Shown: positions 1-9,930 of the stretch, piece after piece
Layout of the letters: every line of letters starts with the position of its first letter
How positions within the stretch are numbered: position 1 is the stretch's first letter
NCBI GenBank assembly: GCA_963791295.1
Contig: CAWBRY010000004.1
Coordinates: forward strand, 62,001 to 126,000
DNA length: 64,000 nucleotides
Reading direction: 5' to 3'
DNA from: CAWBRY01 sp963791295
GTDB lineage: Bacteria > Bacteroidota > Bacteroidia > Chitinophagales > Chitinophagaceae
The notes under the pieces: generated by a model
Seen by the model: the letters and a program-made list of their open reading frames with translations, nothing else
Databases searched by the model: none
What the model was told of the DNA's origin: nothing
Made by a program: the position numbers and the translations under genes

Positions 1-619
1 CTGCGCATATACCAGGACGTGATTGAGAAATACCTTTCCGGTAGTCCAAACAGAACCGTATTGAATATCTTAAATGCCAAATACTTCCTTGTACAGAATC
101 CCCAGTCCGGAGAGGCTACCCTGATTCCCAATCCCGACGCGCTTGGTCACTGCTGGCTGGTCAAAAACGTAAAACTGGTAAGTGGGTCGGTGGAAGAGAT
201 CCAGGCTATTGGTTCTACCAATCTAAAAGATACGGCGATCGTAGATAAATCCTTTAGCCAGCTTGTAGTTCAACCGCAATGGGATTCTGCTTCAACGATC
301 AAGCTAACTAAATTTGACAATGACGTGATGGAATATGAAGCCGTCTGTGCAGGTCCGCAATTTGCCGTCTTTAGTGAGATCTATTATCCTAAAGGATGGA
401 ATGCATACGTAGACGGGAAGAAAACAGAATATTGCAATGCCGACTATGTACTCAGAGGCATATCATTGCCTGCTGGTAAACATAGTATCAAATTTGCTTT
501 TGAACCGACATCCTATAAGCAAGGTGTTAAGAATATCCTACATCGCCTCGTTCTTTATCTTGATATTTTTCCTGGGTGGTTTATTCATGGCCTGGCGAGA
601 AGCCAGAAAAACCAGTTGA
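1..619 (+). CDS. YfhO-family membrane protein, C-terminal part, frameshifted
   Basis: This is the C-terminal end of a large membrane protein whose start lies left of the window; frame 1 is open from base 1. The soluble part (NAKYFLV near the start, then YYPKGWNAYVDGKK and GKHSIKFAFEP) matches the periplasmic end of YfhO-family proteins, polytopic proteins linked to glycosylation of surface polymers. The expected last membrane helix and basic tail (ASFFILIFFLGGLFMAW, then REARKTS and stop at 617-619) lie in frame 2, so one base has been gained or lost near 525-540. Without correcting this, frame 1 reads straight into the next gene and makes a false 583-residue fusion. The family call is good; whether the shift is real is unknown. 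Confidence 0.7.
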
Positions 620-627
620 CTTCCCTG

Positions 628-1770
628 ATGAGAAAAGTCCTGGCAATAGCGCCTTATTCCTACCTCCCGTTTTATTCAGGTGGGCAAAAATTCATTGCTC
701 AATTTTTCGAATTCCTGGCTCAAGTCACGGACCTCACCGTCATCAGTGTGCCTGAAAATGATTTTACCCTGGCAAACAACTATCGCGGTATTCCCATGTT
801 GAAGAGTTCATTTTCCAGATACGTCGACCGAAGCCTGATCCGTAAAATAGTCGCTCTTGTTAGAAAAGAAAGATTTGATACAATTATTTGGGAACATCCA
901 TATTTTGCCTGGCTGGCCTTCCGCATTAAGCGAAGAACAGGAATCTTCACCATCATACATAGCCACAATATAGAATTCCAGCGCTTCCGCTCCACTCATC
1001 GTTGGTGGTGGCCGATCTTGCGGAAGTATGAAAAATGGAGCTTTAAAAAAGCAGACTGCATTTTATTTATTACTCCCGAGGACCGTGGATTTGCCATTGA
1101 GCAATGGAAAATAAACGAGCAGAAATGCATAGAACTGCCGTTTGGAATGACTATCAATAGTTATCCTACCGACCGTTTAGAAAGCAGGCAGGCAATTTCA
1201 GAAAAATACGGCCTGGATAAGAATGAAAAAATATTGCTGTTCACCGGCGCGCTTAGTTATAAACCTAACCTGGACGCAGTAAGGGCAATCCGGGAAAAGA
1301 TCAATCCCTTCCTCGCTTCTCAGCCCGGATTTCGTTATAAGATTTTGATTTGCGGTAAAGGATTGCCCGAAGAGATGAATTCTTTAAAAGATGAAATAAA
1401 CAAAAATATTATCTACACAGGATTTGTAGAAGATGTGGATACATATTATAAAGCATCTTCGGTATTCTTAAATGCAGTACAGACGGGGGGCGGCATTAAA
1501 ACCAAAATGGTCGAAGCAATCGGTTTTGGGTCCACTGTTATTGCAACGAATACGGCTGCCAAAGGCATTGATGCAAGAGTATGCGGAGAAAACCTCATTA
1601 CCGTGGATGACAATGATTGGAAAGAGTTTGCGGAAAAGGCGATAGAAAGATCTAAGGAAGATGCCGTTACGCCCCCTTCATTTTACACAACTTATTATTG
1701 GAAAAATATCATTCAAAAACTGATGACATCTCTAGCGAATCGGTCGTCCCGTGATACGGTAAGTAATTGA
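628..1770 (+). CDS. Glycosyltransferase family 4 (GT-B fold)
   Basis: A 380-residue glycosyltransferase that probably moves a sugar from a nucleotide donor onto a surface glycan at the inner face of the membrane. The start ATG at 628 follows the corrected stop of the upstream gene by eight bases. The N-terminal acceptor domain opens with MRKVLAIAPYSYLPFYSGG (a glycine-rich loop) and has HSHNIEF near residue 111. The C-terminal donor domain has TGALSYKPN near 206 and the GGGIKTKMVEAIGFG block near 288-301, with the Glu typical of the GT4 EX7E region. Its 3' end overlaps the convergent GT2 gene by 39 bases. Sugar and linkage cannot be told. Confidence 0.85.
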   Translation: MRKVLAIAPYSYLPFYSGGQKFIAQFFEFLAQVTDLTVISVPENDFTLANNYRGIPMLKSSFSRYVDRSLIRKIVALVRKERFDTIIWEHPYFAWLAFRIKRRTGIFTIIHSHNIEFQRFRSTHRWWWPILRKYEKWSFKKADCILFITPEDRGFAIEQWKINEQKCIELPFGMTINSYPTDRLESRQAISEKYGLDKNEKILLFTGALSYKPNLDAVRAIREKINPFLASQPGFRYKILICGKGLPEEMNSLKDEINKNIIYTGFVEDVDTYYKASSVFLNAVQTGGGIKTKMVEAIGFGSTVIATNTAAKGIDARVCGENLITVDDNDWKEFAEKAIERSKEDAVTPPSFYTTYYWKNIIQKLMTSLANRSSRDTVSN

Positions 1771-2619
1771 TTTTATAAAATTCCTCGAGGCTTCTTTAGA
1801 TACATAGATCACTTTAAAAATAAAATAGTATAATCCTCTTCCTTTTCTCAATCTCATGATCGCCAGCTCATGCTTCATCATGGTTTTACGAAGCGATAAT
1901 TTCCGATCGGGGCTGGAACTGCCGCTATGCAAATGAATAATCGATGCTCCGGAAAAGAATGATATGGAGTATCCTAATATCTTGATTTGTTCGCACCAAA
2001 GTTGATCTTCTCCATACATAAAGAAACGATCATCGAGCTTCTTACCCGGGAATCGCTCCAGGAGTTGCCGGCGAAACAGAAAGAATGCTCCATTCACCCA
2101 ATCTACTTCCATTTCCCGGTCGTGCCGGAAATATTTGCCCAGCATGAGCCGGGACCTTTTAGGATAAGGCATTAAATAAGGTATGAACCGGAACAGATCC
2201 AGCAATTCCCAGCCAATGCTTCTGAACCGACGCGCAGAATACTGGACCTTCCCATCTTCATAAGTCATTCTGCAACCCACTACGCCCGTGCCCGGGCGGC
2301 TTTCAAAGTATTCCAGCGATTTCGTAATCGCATCTTCATGCAATAGGGTATCATTATTTAGGAGAAGAATATATTCTCCGCTTGAATTGGCAATGCCGAG
2401 ATTGTTCCCATAGGCAAAACCGCCATTCGTTTGACTCCTGATCAATTTTATACCTGGAAACTCTATCAGAAACTGCCTCGGATCGAGCTCTGTGGATGCA
2501 TTGTCAACCAGGATTATTTCATAGTTCTTTCCCTGTGTCTGTTTGAGGACAGTCCGGATGCAGTTGCTGGTCAGCAGAAAGGTGTTGTAATTGACAATGA
2601 TGATGGAAAGCTTGGTCAT
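1732..2619 (-). CDS. Glycosyltransferase family 2, rhamnosyltransferase-like
   Basis: A 295-residue GT-A enzyme, last gene of the minus-strand polysaccharide operon. It has the SIIIVNYN start of GT2 enzymes, LVDNAST near residue 37, the metal-binding NNDT at 88-91 and a GEDQLWCE block near 203-210 that usually supplies the catalytic base. The sequence resembles WbbL/RfbN-type rhamnosyltransferases, fitting an operon that makes a 6-deoxysugar, but the donor is inferred. Its start lies 12 bases beyond the stop of the next GT2 gene upstream. The stop codon falls inside the 3' end of the convergent GT4 gene. Confidence 0.87.
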   Translation of the reverse strand: MTKLSIIIVNYNTFLLTSNCIRTVLKQTQGKNYEIILVDNASTELDPRQFLIEFPGIKLIRSQTNGGFAYGNNLGIANSSGEYILLLNNDTLLHEDAITKSLEYFESRPGTGVVGCRMTYEDGKVQYSARRFRSIGWELLDLFRFIPYLMPYPKRSRLMLGKYFRHDREMEVDWVNGAFFLFRRQLLERFPGKKLDDRFFMYGEDQLWCEQIKILGYSISFFSGASIIHLHSGSSSPDRKLSLRKTMMKHELAIMRLRKGRGLYYFIFKVIYVSKEASRNFIKSITYRITGRPIR

Positions 2620-2631
2620 TCAATTAATCCA

Positions 2632-3636
2632 CTATTTCATTATTGGTTTGGGATAGATTTTCTTAAACCCCAGGAATAGCGCCCTTCCTACTGCACTGGC
2701 ATCTAGAGCCATGGCCAATTTAACACTAAAGATCTGTTCGGGTCTGAATGATTCATCGATCTCCAGCATCCTTGCATATTCTTTGCACTTCCTGACAAAA
2801 CTTCTAACTGTCAGGTTACCTCTCTTGGATTTAGGAGTACGCAGCAGGCGGTGTGAAAGGCTTCGGCAATAGAAAGAAATGAAACCTGCAGCATGATGGC
2901 TGATCACGTCCCGGAAACTTTGCTTCTCATTTTTCAATTTTTCCAGGAAAAAGATAAATCTCTCGAATGCCAGGTGAAAGCGGACATCGTCGCTTCGGTT
3001 AGTTGTGCTTTGATGGAGGCGAAATGCAAAACAGTTCCTTTCGGAGGTGGCTTTGAAATTTTTCTGGGTCAGACGTATCCAAAGTTCAAAATCGGCAAAC
3101 AACAAATTAGGATAAGCTGGAATGCCTCCAGTGCCGTCATAATCGGATGAGCGCATCAGGAAACCAGTGCCCATTACGTCAATCTTGTGGAGTAAAAAAT
3201 TTTGAAGGAATTCTTCAGCGGATTCAACGGCCGCCATAGACTTGCAGTCCCTTATCTTTTTCCCCTGGGCATTCATATAAAAGAAATGAGTCTGATAAAG
3301 ACTGGCTTCGGGATATTGATCGATCAACGCATTCATCGTTTCCAGGTAGTCAATGTTCAATTTATCATCGTGGCCGATGAGAGTCATAAATTCACTCTTC
3401 GGTACACTTTGTATGCGTCCCCAGTTCTCTTCAATCGAAAGAGACCTTTCCGCCGGAAATATTCTGATCCGCTGATCTGCTAATGATCTCAACCATTCTT
3501 TCGTGCCATCACTGCTATTATTATCCAATACCAGCAGTTCGAAATCAGCAAAGGATTGTGCGAGGATACTGTTTACACACTCCTTTACATACTCACCTCC
3601 ATTTTTCACTGGCAATATGATGCTGAATTTTGGCAA
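2632..3636 (-). CDS. Glycosyltransferase family 2
   Basis: A 334-residue GT2 enzyme. The fold starts with FSIILPVKNGGEYV, followed by VLDNNSSDGT near residue 36 and the acidic motif GHDD at 88-91 for metal and nucleotide-sugar binding. LFADFELWIRL further on is the usual acceptor-site acidic region. The C-terminal third is basic and without obvious membrane segments. It sits between two other GT2 genes with gaps of 12 and 15 bases, so the three are almost certainly co-transcribed and add successive sugars to the same glycan. Donor and acceptor are not identifiable. Confidence 0.85.
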   Translation of the reverse strand: MPKFSIILPVKNGGEYVKECVNSILAQSFADFELLVLDNNSSDGTKEWLRSLADQRIRIFPAERSLSIEENWGRIQSVPKSEFMTLIGHDDKLNIDYLETMNALIDQYPEASLYQTHFFYMNAQGKKIRDCKSMAAVESAEEFLQNFLLHKIDVMGTGFLMRSSDYDGTGGIPAYPNLLFADFELWIRLTQKNFKATSERNCFAFRLHQSTTNRSDDVRFHLAFERFIFFLEKLKNEKQSFRDVISHHAAGFISFYCRSLSHRLLRTPKSKRGNLTVRSFVRKCKEYARMLEIDESFRPEQIFSVKLAMALDASAVGRALFLGFKKIYPKPIMK

Positions 3637-3651
3637 TATTCAAACTTATGA

Positions 3652-4677
3652 CTAATCTTTGCTGCGCAGCGACTTCTTCATTCTGACCAGCAGGTCATGG
3701 GTTCGCGGAAGGTTTTTTTTCATGAAATATTTGAATCGAAATTCCTTCAGATAAGAAATCTTGAAAACCTCTCTTTCTGCCTTTTTCAGTCCTTTGGCAT
3801 CAATGCCCATTCTCCGATAATAATGATGCAAAAAAACGAGGTGAGAGACGACCCACAAAGCAGTGAATCGGAGCATTCTTTTTTTAATATCCGGCCAATC
3901 TCGCAAATGCGACACCTTATTCTCCAGGTACTGTGGAAAATTAGTGGCAGCCACTACAATCTGGTCATTCTGGTCCCTTCCAAAATTTTCACTATGAAGT
4001 GTCTGACATCCGAGCGACCTGTTAATGATCACGCATCCAGCATTGGACCCTGCGGTGCTTAAGTAAGCATAATCGCCGAGAAAAGGAGTTCCGTATTCGG
4101 GTACACCGCCCATACTGATCAATATTTCACGCCTGACAATACAAGTGGACCATAAATAATGAGGAAAAATGCCGAAGCTGAACAACTGTTTTAGGAACTC
4201 GTCTGGTGAGTAAGCGTATTTATAATCGATATCATGCACATTGGATAAGCAGGAATTGGTGCCCACCTTGAAATTGTAAAGTTGGCCCACCTTATGATCC
4301 ATGCAAAACCAATCACATCCTCCCAGGTACATTCCATAACCGGGAAATTCATTCTGTAAATCAAATAAAGTCTGCAACATAGGTGGATAAACAGGATCAT
4401 CATCTGCGATCATCACTATATATTCACCGGAAGAACGCTCGAGACTTCTATTGAAACTTTTCTTCATTCCCAGGTTTGCTTCATTAGCGGAATACTTAAA
4501 TCTGGGATCTCTGAAAGATTCTACAACACTCCTTCCGCTCTGCTCCACATCATTATCAGAAATGATTACTTCGTAGTCAGAAAAGGTTTGTAAGAGTATG
4601 CTCTGTAAGGTTGAATGTAAATAAGCGGGTCTTTTGAAGGTAGAAAAGCAAAAACTGGCAAATGGTTTTTTCTCCAT
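3652..4677 (-). CDS. Glycosyltransferase family 2
   Basis: A 341-residue GT2 enzyme with the motifs SFCFSTFKRPAYL at the N-terminus, IISDNDVEQSG near residue 39 and the triple-Asp ADDDP at 91-95. The catalytic block is LGDYAYL. Seven bases separate it from the upstream cephalosporin-hydroxylase-like gene, so it is translated within the same operon. The tail is rich in Lys and Arg, as in enzymes lying on the inner membrane. The specific sugar cannot be read from the sequence. Confidence 0.85.
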   Translation of the reverse strand: MEKKPFASFCFSTFKRPAYLHSTLQSILLQTFSDYEVIISDNDVEQSGRSVVESFRDPRFKYSANEANLGMKKSFNRSLERSSGEYIVMIADDDPVYPPMLQTLFDLQNEFPGYGMYLGGCDWFCMDHKVGQLYNFKVGTNSCLSNVHDIDYKYAYSPDEFLKQLFSFGIFPHYLWSTCIVRREILISMGGVPEYGTPFLGDYAYLSTAGSNAGCVIINRSLGCQTLHSENFGRDQNDQIVVAATNFPQYLENKVSHLRDWPDIKKRMLRFTALWVVSHLVFLHHYYRRMGIDAKGLKKAEREVFKISYLKEFRFKYFMKKNLPRTHDLLVRMKKSLRSKD

Positions 4678-4684
4678 GGATCCT

Positions 4685-5422
4685 TTACTTAACTCTTTTC
4701 AAATAACCCTTCGGCGCGACACTGATCAACAACTTATTATCAATAGTATGATCGATCTCAAAATTATTGTTTGTTTTCAGGAATTCCTCCACTGCCGTGC
4801 TGGGATTATTGCCTATTCCCCAGGGTCTTTTCTGTGAGAAGTAGCCTTCAGGGAGGTCTTCCACGATCGTATCAAATGCAACAATATACGAGTGGAGAGA
4901 AACCAGCGGAGAATACAATCTCAACTCTTCTAAAACATGATCGTGAGTATGATGGGAATCCAGGCAAACCAATATCCTCTCTTTACCAGCGGCATGTTCA
5001 AATACCTGGTCAATAGTTGTTTTGTCAATGGCAGAACCCTGGATCATTTTGATCCTTTTGAACATGGCATGCTTCTCAATCTCCAGGCGGTTATGTTCAC
5101 GAATATCGATATCGATACCCAGCACCTCACCATCACCTATCAATTCAAGGATCGATGCGTAATATATGAGGGAGCCTCCGTGCGCAATACCTGTTTCGAT
5201 GACCAGGTCCGGCTTTATTTGCCAAATCAATTCCTGCATCATCACCATATCCTGTGGATACTGAATGATCGGCCGGCCCATCCAGGTGAAATTATAAGAG
5301 TATTGAGCACGGTTCGATTCAGTATTGAATTGACGTGCCGCTTCTTGCAAAGCGTTGTTGGAATTGTTTTTTTCAATCCGTTCTTTCCTTTCTTCTATAA
5401 ATGCCTGTATGGGATCACTCAT
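4685..5422 (-). CDS. CmcI-type SAM-dependent methyltransferase (cephalosporin hydroxylase family)
   Basis: A 245-residue protein of the CmcI/rhamnosyl O-methyltransferase family (PF04989). It has the PDLVIETGIAHGGS glycine loop for S-adenosylmethionine near residues 70-84, the acidic strand VLGIDIDIREHN near 99-110 and CLDSHHTHDHV near 152-162, whose Asp and His residues match the metal-binding site of the family. In polysaccharide loci such enzymes usually O-methylate a deoxysugar. It overlaps the upstream epimerase gene by eight bases. The family is clear; the methylated position is inference. Confidence 0.85.
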   Translation of the reverse strand: MSDPIQAFIEERKERIEKNNSNNALQEAARQFNTESNRAQYSYNFTWMGRPIIQYPQDMVMMQELIWQIKPDLVIETGIAHGGSLIYYASILELIGDGEVLGIDIDIREHNRLEIEKHAMFKRIKMIQGSAIDKTTIDQVFEHAAGKERILVCLDSHHTHDHVLEELRLYSPLVSLHSYIVAFDTIVEDLPEGYFSQKRPWGIGNNPSTAVEEFLKTNNNFEIDHTIDNKLLISVAPKGYLKRVK

Positions 5423-6269
5423 TACTTAAGATTGTTTTTAACCGGGCATTATCGCCCCAAAACCCCATGGGTTCATAATCCGGATATGGATAATACCCTG
5501 TATTCAAAGAAATATGTCGACCAATTTTTTTCAGGTATTGCGTCACAAATTCCCTGACTGTTACCGGTTTTCCGCTCGACACGTTAATAATTCCTGCCAC
5601 CTTATTTTGAAGAGCGATCTTAATTATGTATTCCGCCACCTTTTCAACAGGCAGAAAATCCCTCTCCTGCTCACCTCCTGACATATTAAATGTGGATTCG
5701 CCATTGGCAAGCGCCTTATCAAGTTGCGAAAGTAATGAATTCGGATTTTGACCTTTGCCGTACATGTAAAACAGCCTGACCCATTTCAATCCAAAAGGGT
5801 GTGCCCTGCCTAATTCTTCCAGTTGTTGGCGAAGGGCGTCCTTAGCCTTTCCATAAGAATTTATGGGCGAAGCAGGAAGGTTCTCCGTCAAACGGCCTTC
5901 CTGCATGCCATACTCAAAGCAGGTGCCTGTCACCGTTAGATCCGTTAAGCCGTTTTGAACCAGGTTTTTCAAAAACTGCGAATGACGAGGTAGGTTAATT
6001 TCTTCGTGAAATGAGGATTTGTAATTTGGTAAGCCTTCCCAGGCCAGGTGGATCATAGCATCCGGGCGATCAAAAAATTTGAAGTAATTGACTGTGGGAT
6101 CCATGGTAGCTAAATCCAGGGGGATATAGTTTACTCTGTCAAACCATGTCGCATTTTTTGCTCGCTGCAGATCGGTAGATGATGCAACCACGGAATGAGG
6201 TTGTTTCAGGAGTTCTTCCACTACATAATTGCCGATAAATCCCGTCGCTCCTGTTACCAGTACTTTCAT
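5415..6269 (-). CDS. NAD-dependent epimerase/dehydratase (sugar 4-reductase type)
   Basis: A 284-residue short-chain dehydrogenase. The Rossmann motif TGATGFIG is at residues 6-13 and the catalytic Tyr-x3-Lys is SYGKAK with Y139 and K143. In the classic cluster rfbF-rfbG-3,5-epimerase-C-methyltransferase this position is held by an NAD(P) enzyme that reduces or epimerises the 4-keto sugar as the last step before transfer, and I infer the same here. The start is eight bases from the stop of the methyltransferase gene and the 3' end overlaps the CmcI-like gene. The reading frame is intact, unlike the five genes upstream. Confidence 0.85.
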   Translation of the reverse strand: MKVLVTGATGFIGNYVVEELLKQPHSVVASSTDLQRAKNATWFDRVNYIPLDLATMDPTVNYFKFFDRPDAMIHLAWEGLPNYKSSFHEEINLPRHSQFLKNLVQNGLTDLTVTGTCFEYGMQEGRLTENLPASPINSYGKAKDALRQQLEELGRAHPFGLKWVRLFYMYGKGQNPNSLLSQLDKALANGESTFNMSGGEQERDFLPVEKVAEYIIKIALQNKVAGIINVSSGKPVTVREFVTQYLKKIGRHISLNTGYYPYPDYEPMGFWGDNARLKTILSNE

Positions 6270-6276
6270 AGCAGGG

Positions 6277-7511
6277 CTAAAGTAATTTTAATTTGGGAAT
6301 GGGAATGACAAAGCGTCCCCGCCATTCGCTGATATATGAAAGTTGCGCAGTAATCTCCTGTTCCAGGTTCCAGGGGAGAATGATGACGTAATCGGGTTTA
6401 TTGGCTTTTAAATACTCTTCCTCCACCACCGGTATATGACTGCCCGGCAACTATTTGTTTTGCTTATGAGGATTGGCATCTACCACATATTCAATCAGAT
6501 CATTTTTTATGCCGCAGTAATTCAATAGCGTATTTCCTTTCGCTGCAGCGCCATAGGCCGCAACCTTTTTGCCAGATCTCTTTTGCTCCAGGAGGAATGA
6601 TAGCAATTCCAGTTTTTACCTGCAATGCCTTTTCCTGGAAATGCTCGTAATAGGCGAGTCCGAGTCATTCCTTTGTCCGCTTCTTTTTGCAGGAGCGTCG
6701 CCACGGCTGCTGTTACCGGTTTTGAATGATCGCTTCTTGTGCCTGGCATAAATCCTGAAATGATCCTCCATGAGTAGGTAGTTCATCCACATCAAACACC
6801 TCCAACTCTTCTGATTCAAATATCTGCTTTACCGTGTGCAATGAAAGGTAGGAGAAATGTTCATGATAGATCGTATCAAACTGATTATTGTCCACCAATT
6901 GCATCAGGTGAGGAAATTCCATGGTGATCACTCCTTTCTCCGCCAAAATGATCTTCATTCCGCCAACAAAATCGACAATATCCGGCACATGTGCCAGTAC
7001 ATTATTACCCAGCAGCAGATCGGCCTTTACTTCCCACATATTAGCTAGCCTGTCCGCCAGCTCCACTCCAAAAAACTCGATGATGGTTTTGATACCCTTT
7101 GCCAATGGCCACTTCTGCTGTATTGGCCGTTGGTTCAATTCCCATAACCGGAATCTCTCTTTCTTTAAAATATTGTAGCAGGTATCCATCATTGCTCGCA
7201 ATCTCGATCACTTGCGATGAAGAATCGAAGCCAAACCTTTCCATCATCATCTCGGTATATTTCTTTGCATGAGCAAGCCAGCTTGTACTATAGGAAGAAA
7301 AATATGCATACTTACTATCAAATATGGCATCCGACTTTTTGTATTCATCAATCTGTACCAGGAAGCATTGATGGCAGGTATAAACTTTTAGTGGATAAAA
7401 TACCTCAGGTTCATTCAATTGCTCTTTGGTCAGAAAAGAATTGGAGGCGGGTGAATTGACCAGGTCAATAAATACATGTTCGAGTTCGGTTTTGCAAAAT
7501 CGGCATTGCAT
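6277..7511 (-). pseudogene. Sugar C-methyltransferase (class I SAM, Methyltransf_13/12/14), multiply frameshifted
   Basis: Read across frames, this is a full-length NDP-hexose C-methyltransferase of about 410 residues. The N-terminal zinc domain has MQCRFCKTEL and YTCHQCFLVQ; the SAM domain has VIEIASNDGYLLQYF and GIEPTANTAEVA; then LAHVPDIVDF, YHEHFSYLSL, THGGSFRIYARHKK and the C-terminal hallmark AAYGAAAKGNTLLNYCG, ending in VIPIPKLKLL. The frame changes near 7105, 6765, 6720, 6670 and 6630, and an in-frame TAG at 6451-6453 replaces the aromatic residue expected before LPGSHIP. It should add a methyl carbon to the 4-keto-6-deoxysugar. As read, the gene cannot make protein; one shift lies in a run of five A, so sequencing error is possible. 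Confidence 0.8.
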
Positions 7512-7523
7512 AATTAGATTCCT

Positions 7524-8059
7524 TTAAAATTTTTGTCCAGCAAGGGATGGTGTGCATCCCTGGATGAAATGATGGTCACCGGCAAGGGCCATGGAAATAT
7601 TGATCATTGGATCATTATACCGGATGCCTCCTTCAGATCCAGGCTGATAAAATTCAGAATGGTGATAGAGCAATTCACAATGATCCTCCAGACATTGAAA
7701 TCCATGTGCGAATCCCTCCGGTATATACAACATCTTACTGTTTTCAGCCGACAACTCCACTCCCAACCATTTCAGAAAAGTTGGCGAATCTTTTCGCAAA
7801 TCAACAATCACGTCGAAGACGGCTCCGGCAACACATTTTACTAACTTGATTTCCTTATGCGGATGCAACTGAAAATGCATGCCGCGCAGGCTACCTTTTT
7901 TGTAGGTAACCGAATGATTCATTTGCACCCATTCTTTTCATGGCCGATCTCCTTAAATTCATTCTTACAATAATATCTTCCAAACCATCCGCGTTCATCC
8001 TCGTGAATTTTTATTTCGATTGTATAGCTGCCCTCCAATATGGTTTTTGAAAAGGTCAT
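7524..8059 (-). CDS. rfbC: dTDP-4-dehydrorhamnose 3,5-epimerase family protein, one frameshift
   Basis: A cupin-fold sugar epimerase of about 178 residues. The intact part has KGSLRGMHFQ (catalytic His), the FDVIVDLRKDSPTF strand and YIPEGFAHGFQ, all diagnostic of the RfbC/RmlC family. The N-terminus (MTFSKTILEGSYTIEI, HEDERGWFGRYYC) is in another frame; one base is missing near 7935, just before WVQMNHS. The start ATG at 8059 overlaps the rfbG stop in an ATGA, showing coupled translation. It would epimerise C3/C5 of the CDP-4-keto-6-deoxyglucose made by RfbG. Family certain; the frameshift may be an error. Confidence 0.8.
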
Positions 8060-9127
8060 AGTCGGAAATAATCCTTGATTTGCTGAAATGTGAATTCCGC
8101 CTGGTCCCTAGCTGATTGCTTATACCATTTGATCGTCCAGGCGATAGCTTCCTTTCCCGAAAGTTTGGGTTTCCATTTCAATTCATTTTTCGCTCTACTG
8201 ATATCGAGTTTTAGCAATCCGGCCTCATGGGGCTGAGTATGGTCCGAGACATCCTTCCAATTTCCCTCTCCCCAATTTTCAATAGCAGTTTCTACCAAAT
8301 GTGAAACGGTTAGATGATCGTCGGGTGAAGGACCGAAATTGAAAGCTTTTGAATAAGCCAATGGGTCCTTTTCAAGAAAAGATGCTAACAGGAGATAGCC
8401 AGTGATTGGTTCCAGCACATGCTGCCAGGGTCTTACCGCATGTGGATTCCGCACATCGATAGTTTGAGCGCTTTGAAGTGATCTCACAATGTCCGGCATG
8501 ATCCGGTCCTTACTCCAGTCTCCTCCGCCAATCACATTCCCTGCTCTTGCAGTAGATATTGCTTTATGATGTTGGTCATATTTCCTGGGGTTAAAGAAGG
8601 AATTGCGAAAAGAACTTACGACCAGTTCCGTGCAGGCCTTGCTGGCACTGTAAGGATCGTAACCCCCCAGCCGGTCATCTTCTTTGTATAAGAATATCCT
8701 GTTCCTTATTTTCATATACTTTATCAGTAGTAATAACGACAACAGTGCATTTAGAAGGAGATGAGTTGCTGCTTCCAGTAAATTAGCAGTACCTGTCACA
8801 TTGATTTCAAAAGTTTCCGCAGGGATCTCATACGATCTTCTGACTAAAGGTTGTGCCGCCAGATGAAAAATGAATTCAGGTTGAAATGAATCGATTTCTT
8901 TTTGCAGTCTTTCTTTATCGCGGATGTCCGCATATTACCGATTCTGTAGGATGTGATGATTTTAATAAATTGAAGAGACCTTGCTCCGATTCGGGTTCGA
9001 GAGCATAACCTTTGACCTTCGCCCCTGCCAGGTGAAGGCAGGCCATCAGCCACGCCCCTTTAAAACCCGTATGACCCGTAATAAAGACCCTTTTACCCTG
9101 ATAATATGAAAGCAATGAGTCCTGCAT
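8056..9127 (-). pseudogene. rfbG: CDP-glucose 4,6-dehydratase, frameshifted
   Basis: An extended short-chain dehydrogenase that turns CDP-glucose into CDP-4-keto-6-deoxyglucose. I place the start at 9127, where ATG overlaps the rfbF stop (TAATG), giving MQDSLLSYYQGKRVF and the Rossmann loop ITGHTGFKGAWL. Across frames the protein continues with FHLAAQPLVRRSY, INVTGTANLLEAA, VVVITTDKVYENKEQ, then YDPYSASKACTE with the Tyr-x3-Lys catalytic pair, and AGNVIGGGDWSKDR. All of these are RfbG hallmarks. Frame changes are needed near 8935, 8760 and 8700. Total length is about 355 residues, the family norm, so nothing is missing except frame. Confidence 0.82.
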
Positions 9128-9905
9128 TACCAGATCTTCCATTTTGCTTGATGGTTCTGCCAGAGCGATTCCAGTTCCAGTTTATCACGCAACGCATCCA
9201 TGCATTTCCAGAAACCCTTGTGACGGTAGGCCACCAGCTGATCATCGTGCAGCCAATGTTTCCAATGGCTCATCCTCCCACATCATATTGTCCATATCGC
9301 CCTCCAGGTAGTCAAATACTTCTGGGCTTTAATACAAAAAAGCCTCCATTGATCCATTTGCTTTCATCCTTGGCTTTTTCACGGAAAGAAACAACATGGC
9401 CATCCTCACCCAGGTCCATGCCGCCGAAGCGGGCATCCATTTGCACCGCAGTAACGGTAGCCACGCGTTGGTGTTTTTGATGAAACGCCAACAGAGCCTT
9501 CATATCAACATCCGTCACCCCATCTCCATAAGTCAGCATGAAGTCTTCATCATTCAGATATTTTCTTACCTGTTTCAATCGACCGGCCGTTTTTGTATTC
9601 TGTCCTGTATCTACCAATGTAACTTTAAACGATTCGGTATTCGTGCCGTGAATCTCCATTTTATTATTTCCTAATTCGATCGTGATATCCGAATTATGAA
9701 GGAAATAATGCATGAAATATTCTTTAATCAGATATCCTTTATATCCAAGGCAAATGATAAATTCATTGAAGCCATACTGGCTATATATTTTCATGATATG
9801 CCAGAGGATAGGCTTTCCGCCAATCTCTACCATCGGTTTTGGACGCGTTTCTGTTTCTTCGGCAATGCGCGTACCCAGGCCTCCGGCAAATATGACGACT
9901 TTCAT
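9127..9905 (-). pseudogene. rfbF: Glucose-1-phosphate cytidylyltransferase, frameshifted
   Basis: The first committed enzyme of the CDP-deoxysugar pathway, joining CTP and glucose 1-phosphate. The first 190 residues are intact, with the nucleotidyltransferase signature GGLGTRIAEETETRPKPM near residues 8-25, LTYGDGVTDVD for the metal Asp, and INGGFFVLKP. The rest reads in other frames: PEVFDYLEGDMDNMMWE, then QLVAYRHKGFWKCMDALRDK and the end QAKWKIW. Breaks lie near 9318 and 9260. Length (about 258 residues) fits RfbF. It stands at the head of the sugar genes, 25 bases after mqnA, and its stop overlaps the rfbG start. Confidence 0.85.
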
Positions 9906-9930
9906 TTGAATGTTTTTATTGGCCGCAAAA

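Noticed and set aside
19..1770. A fused YfhO-glycosyltransferase protein of 583 residues
   Set aside because: The real end of the YfhO protein (a helix and basic tail) lies in another frame and stops at 619; the glycosyltransferase has its own ATG at 628. The fusion is created by the shift near 530.
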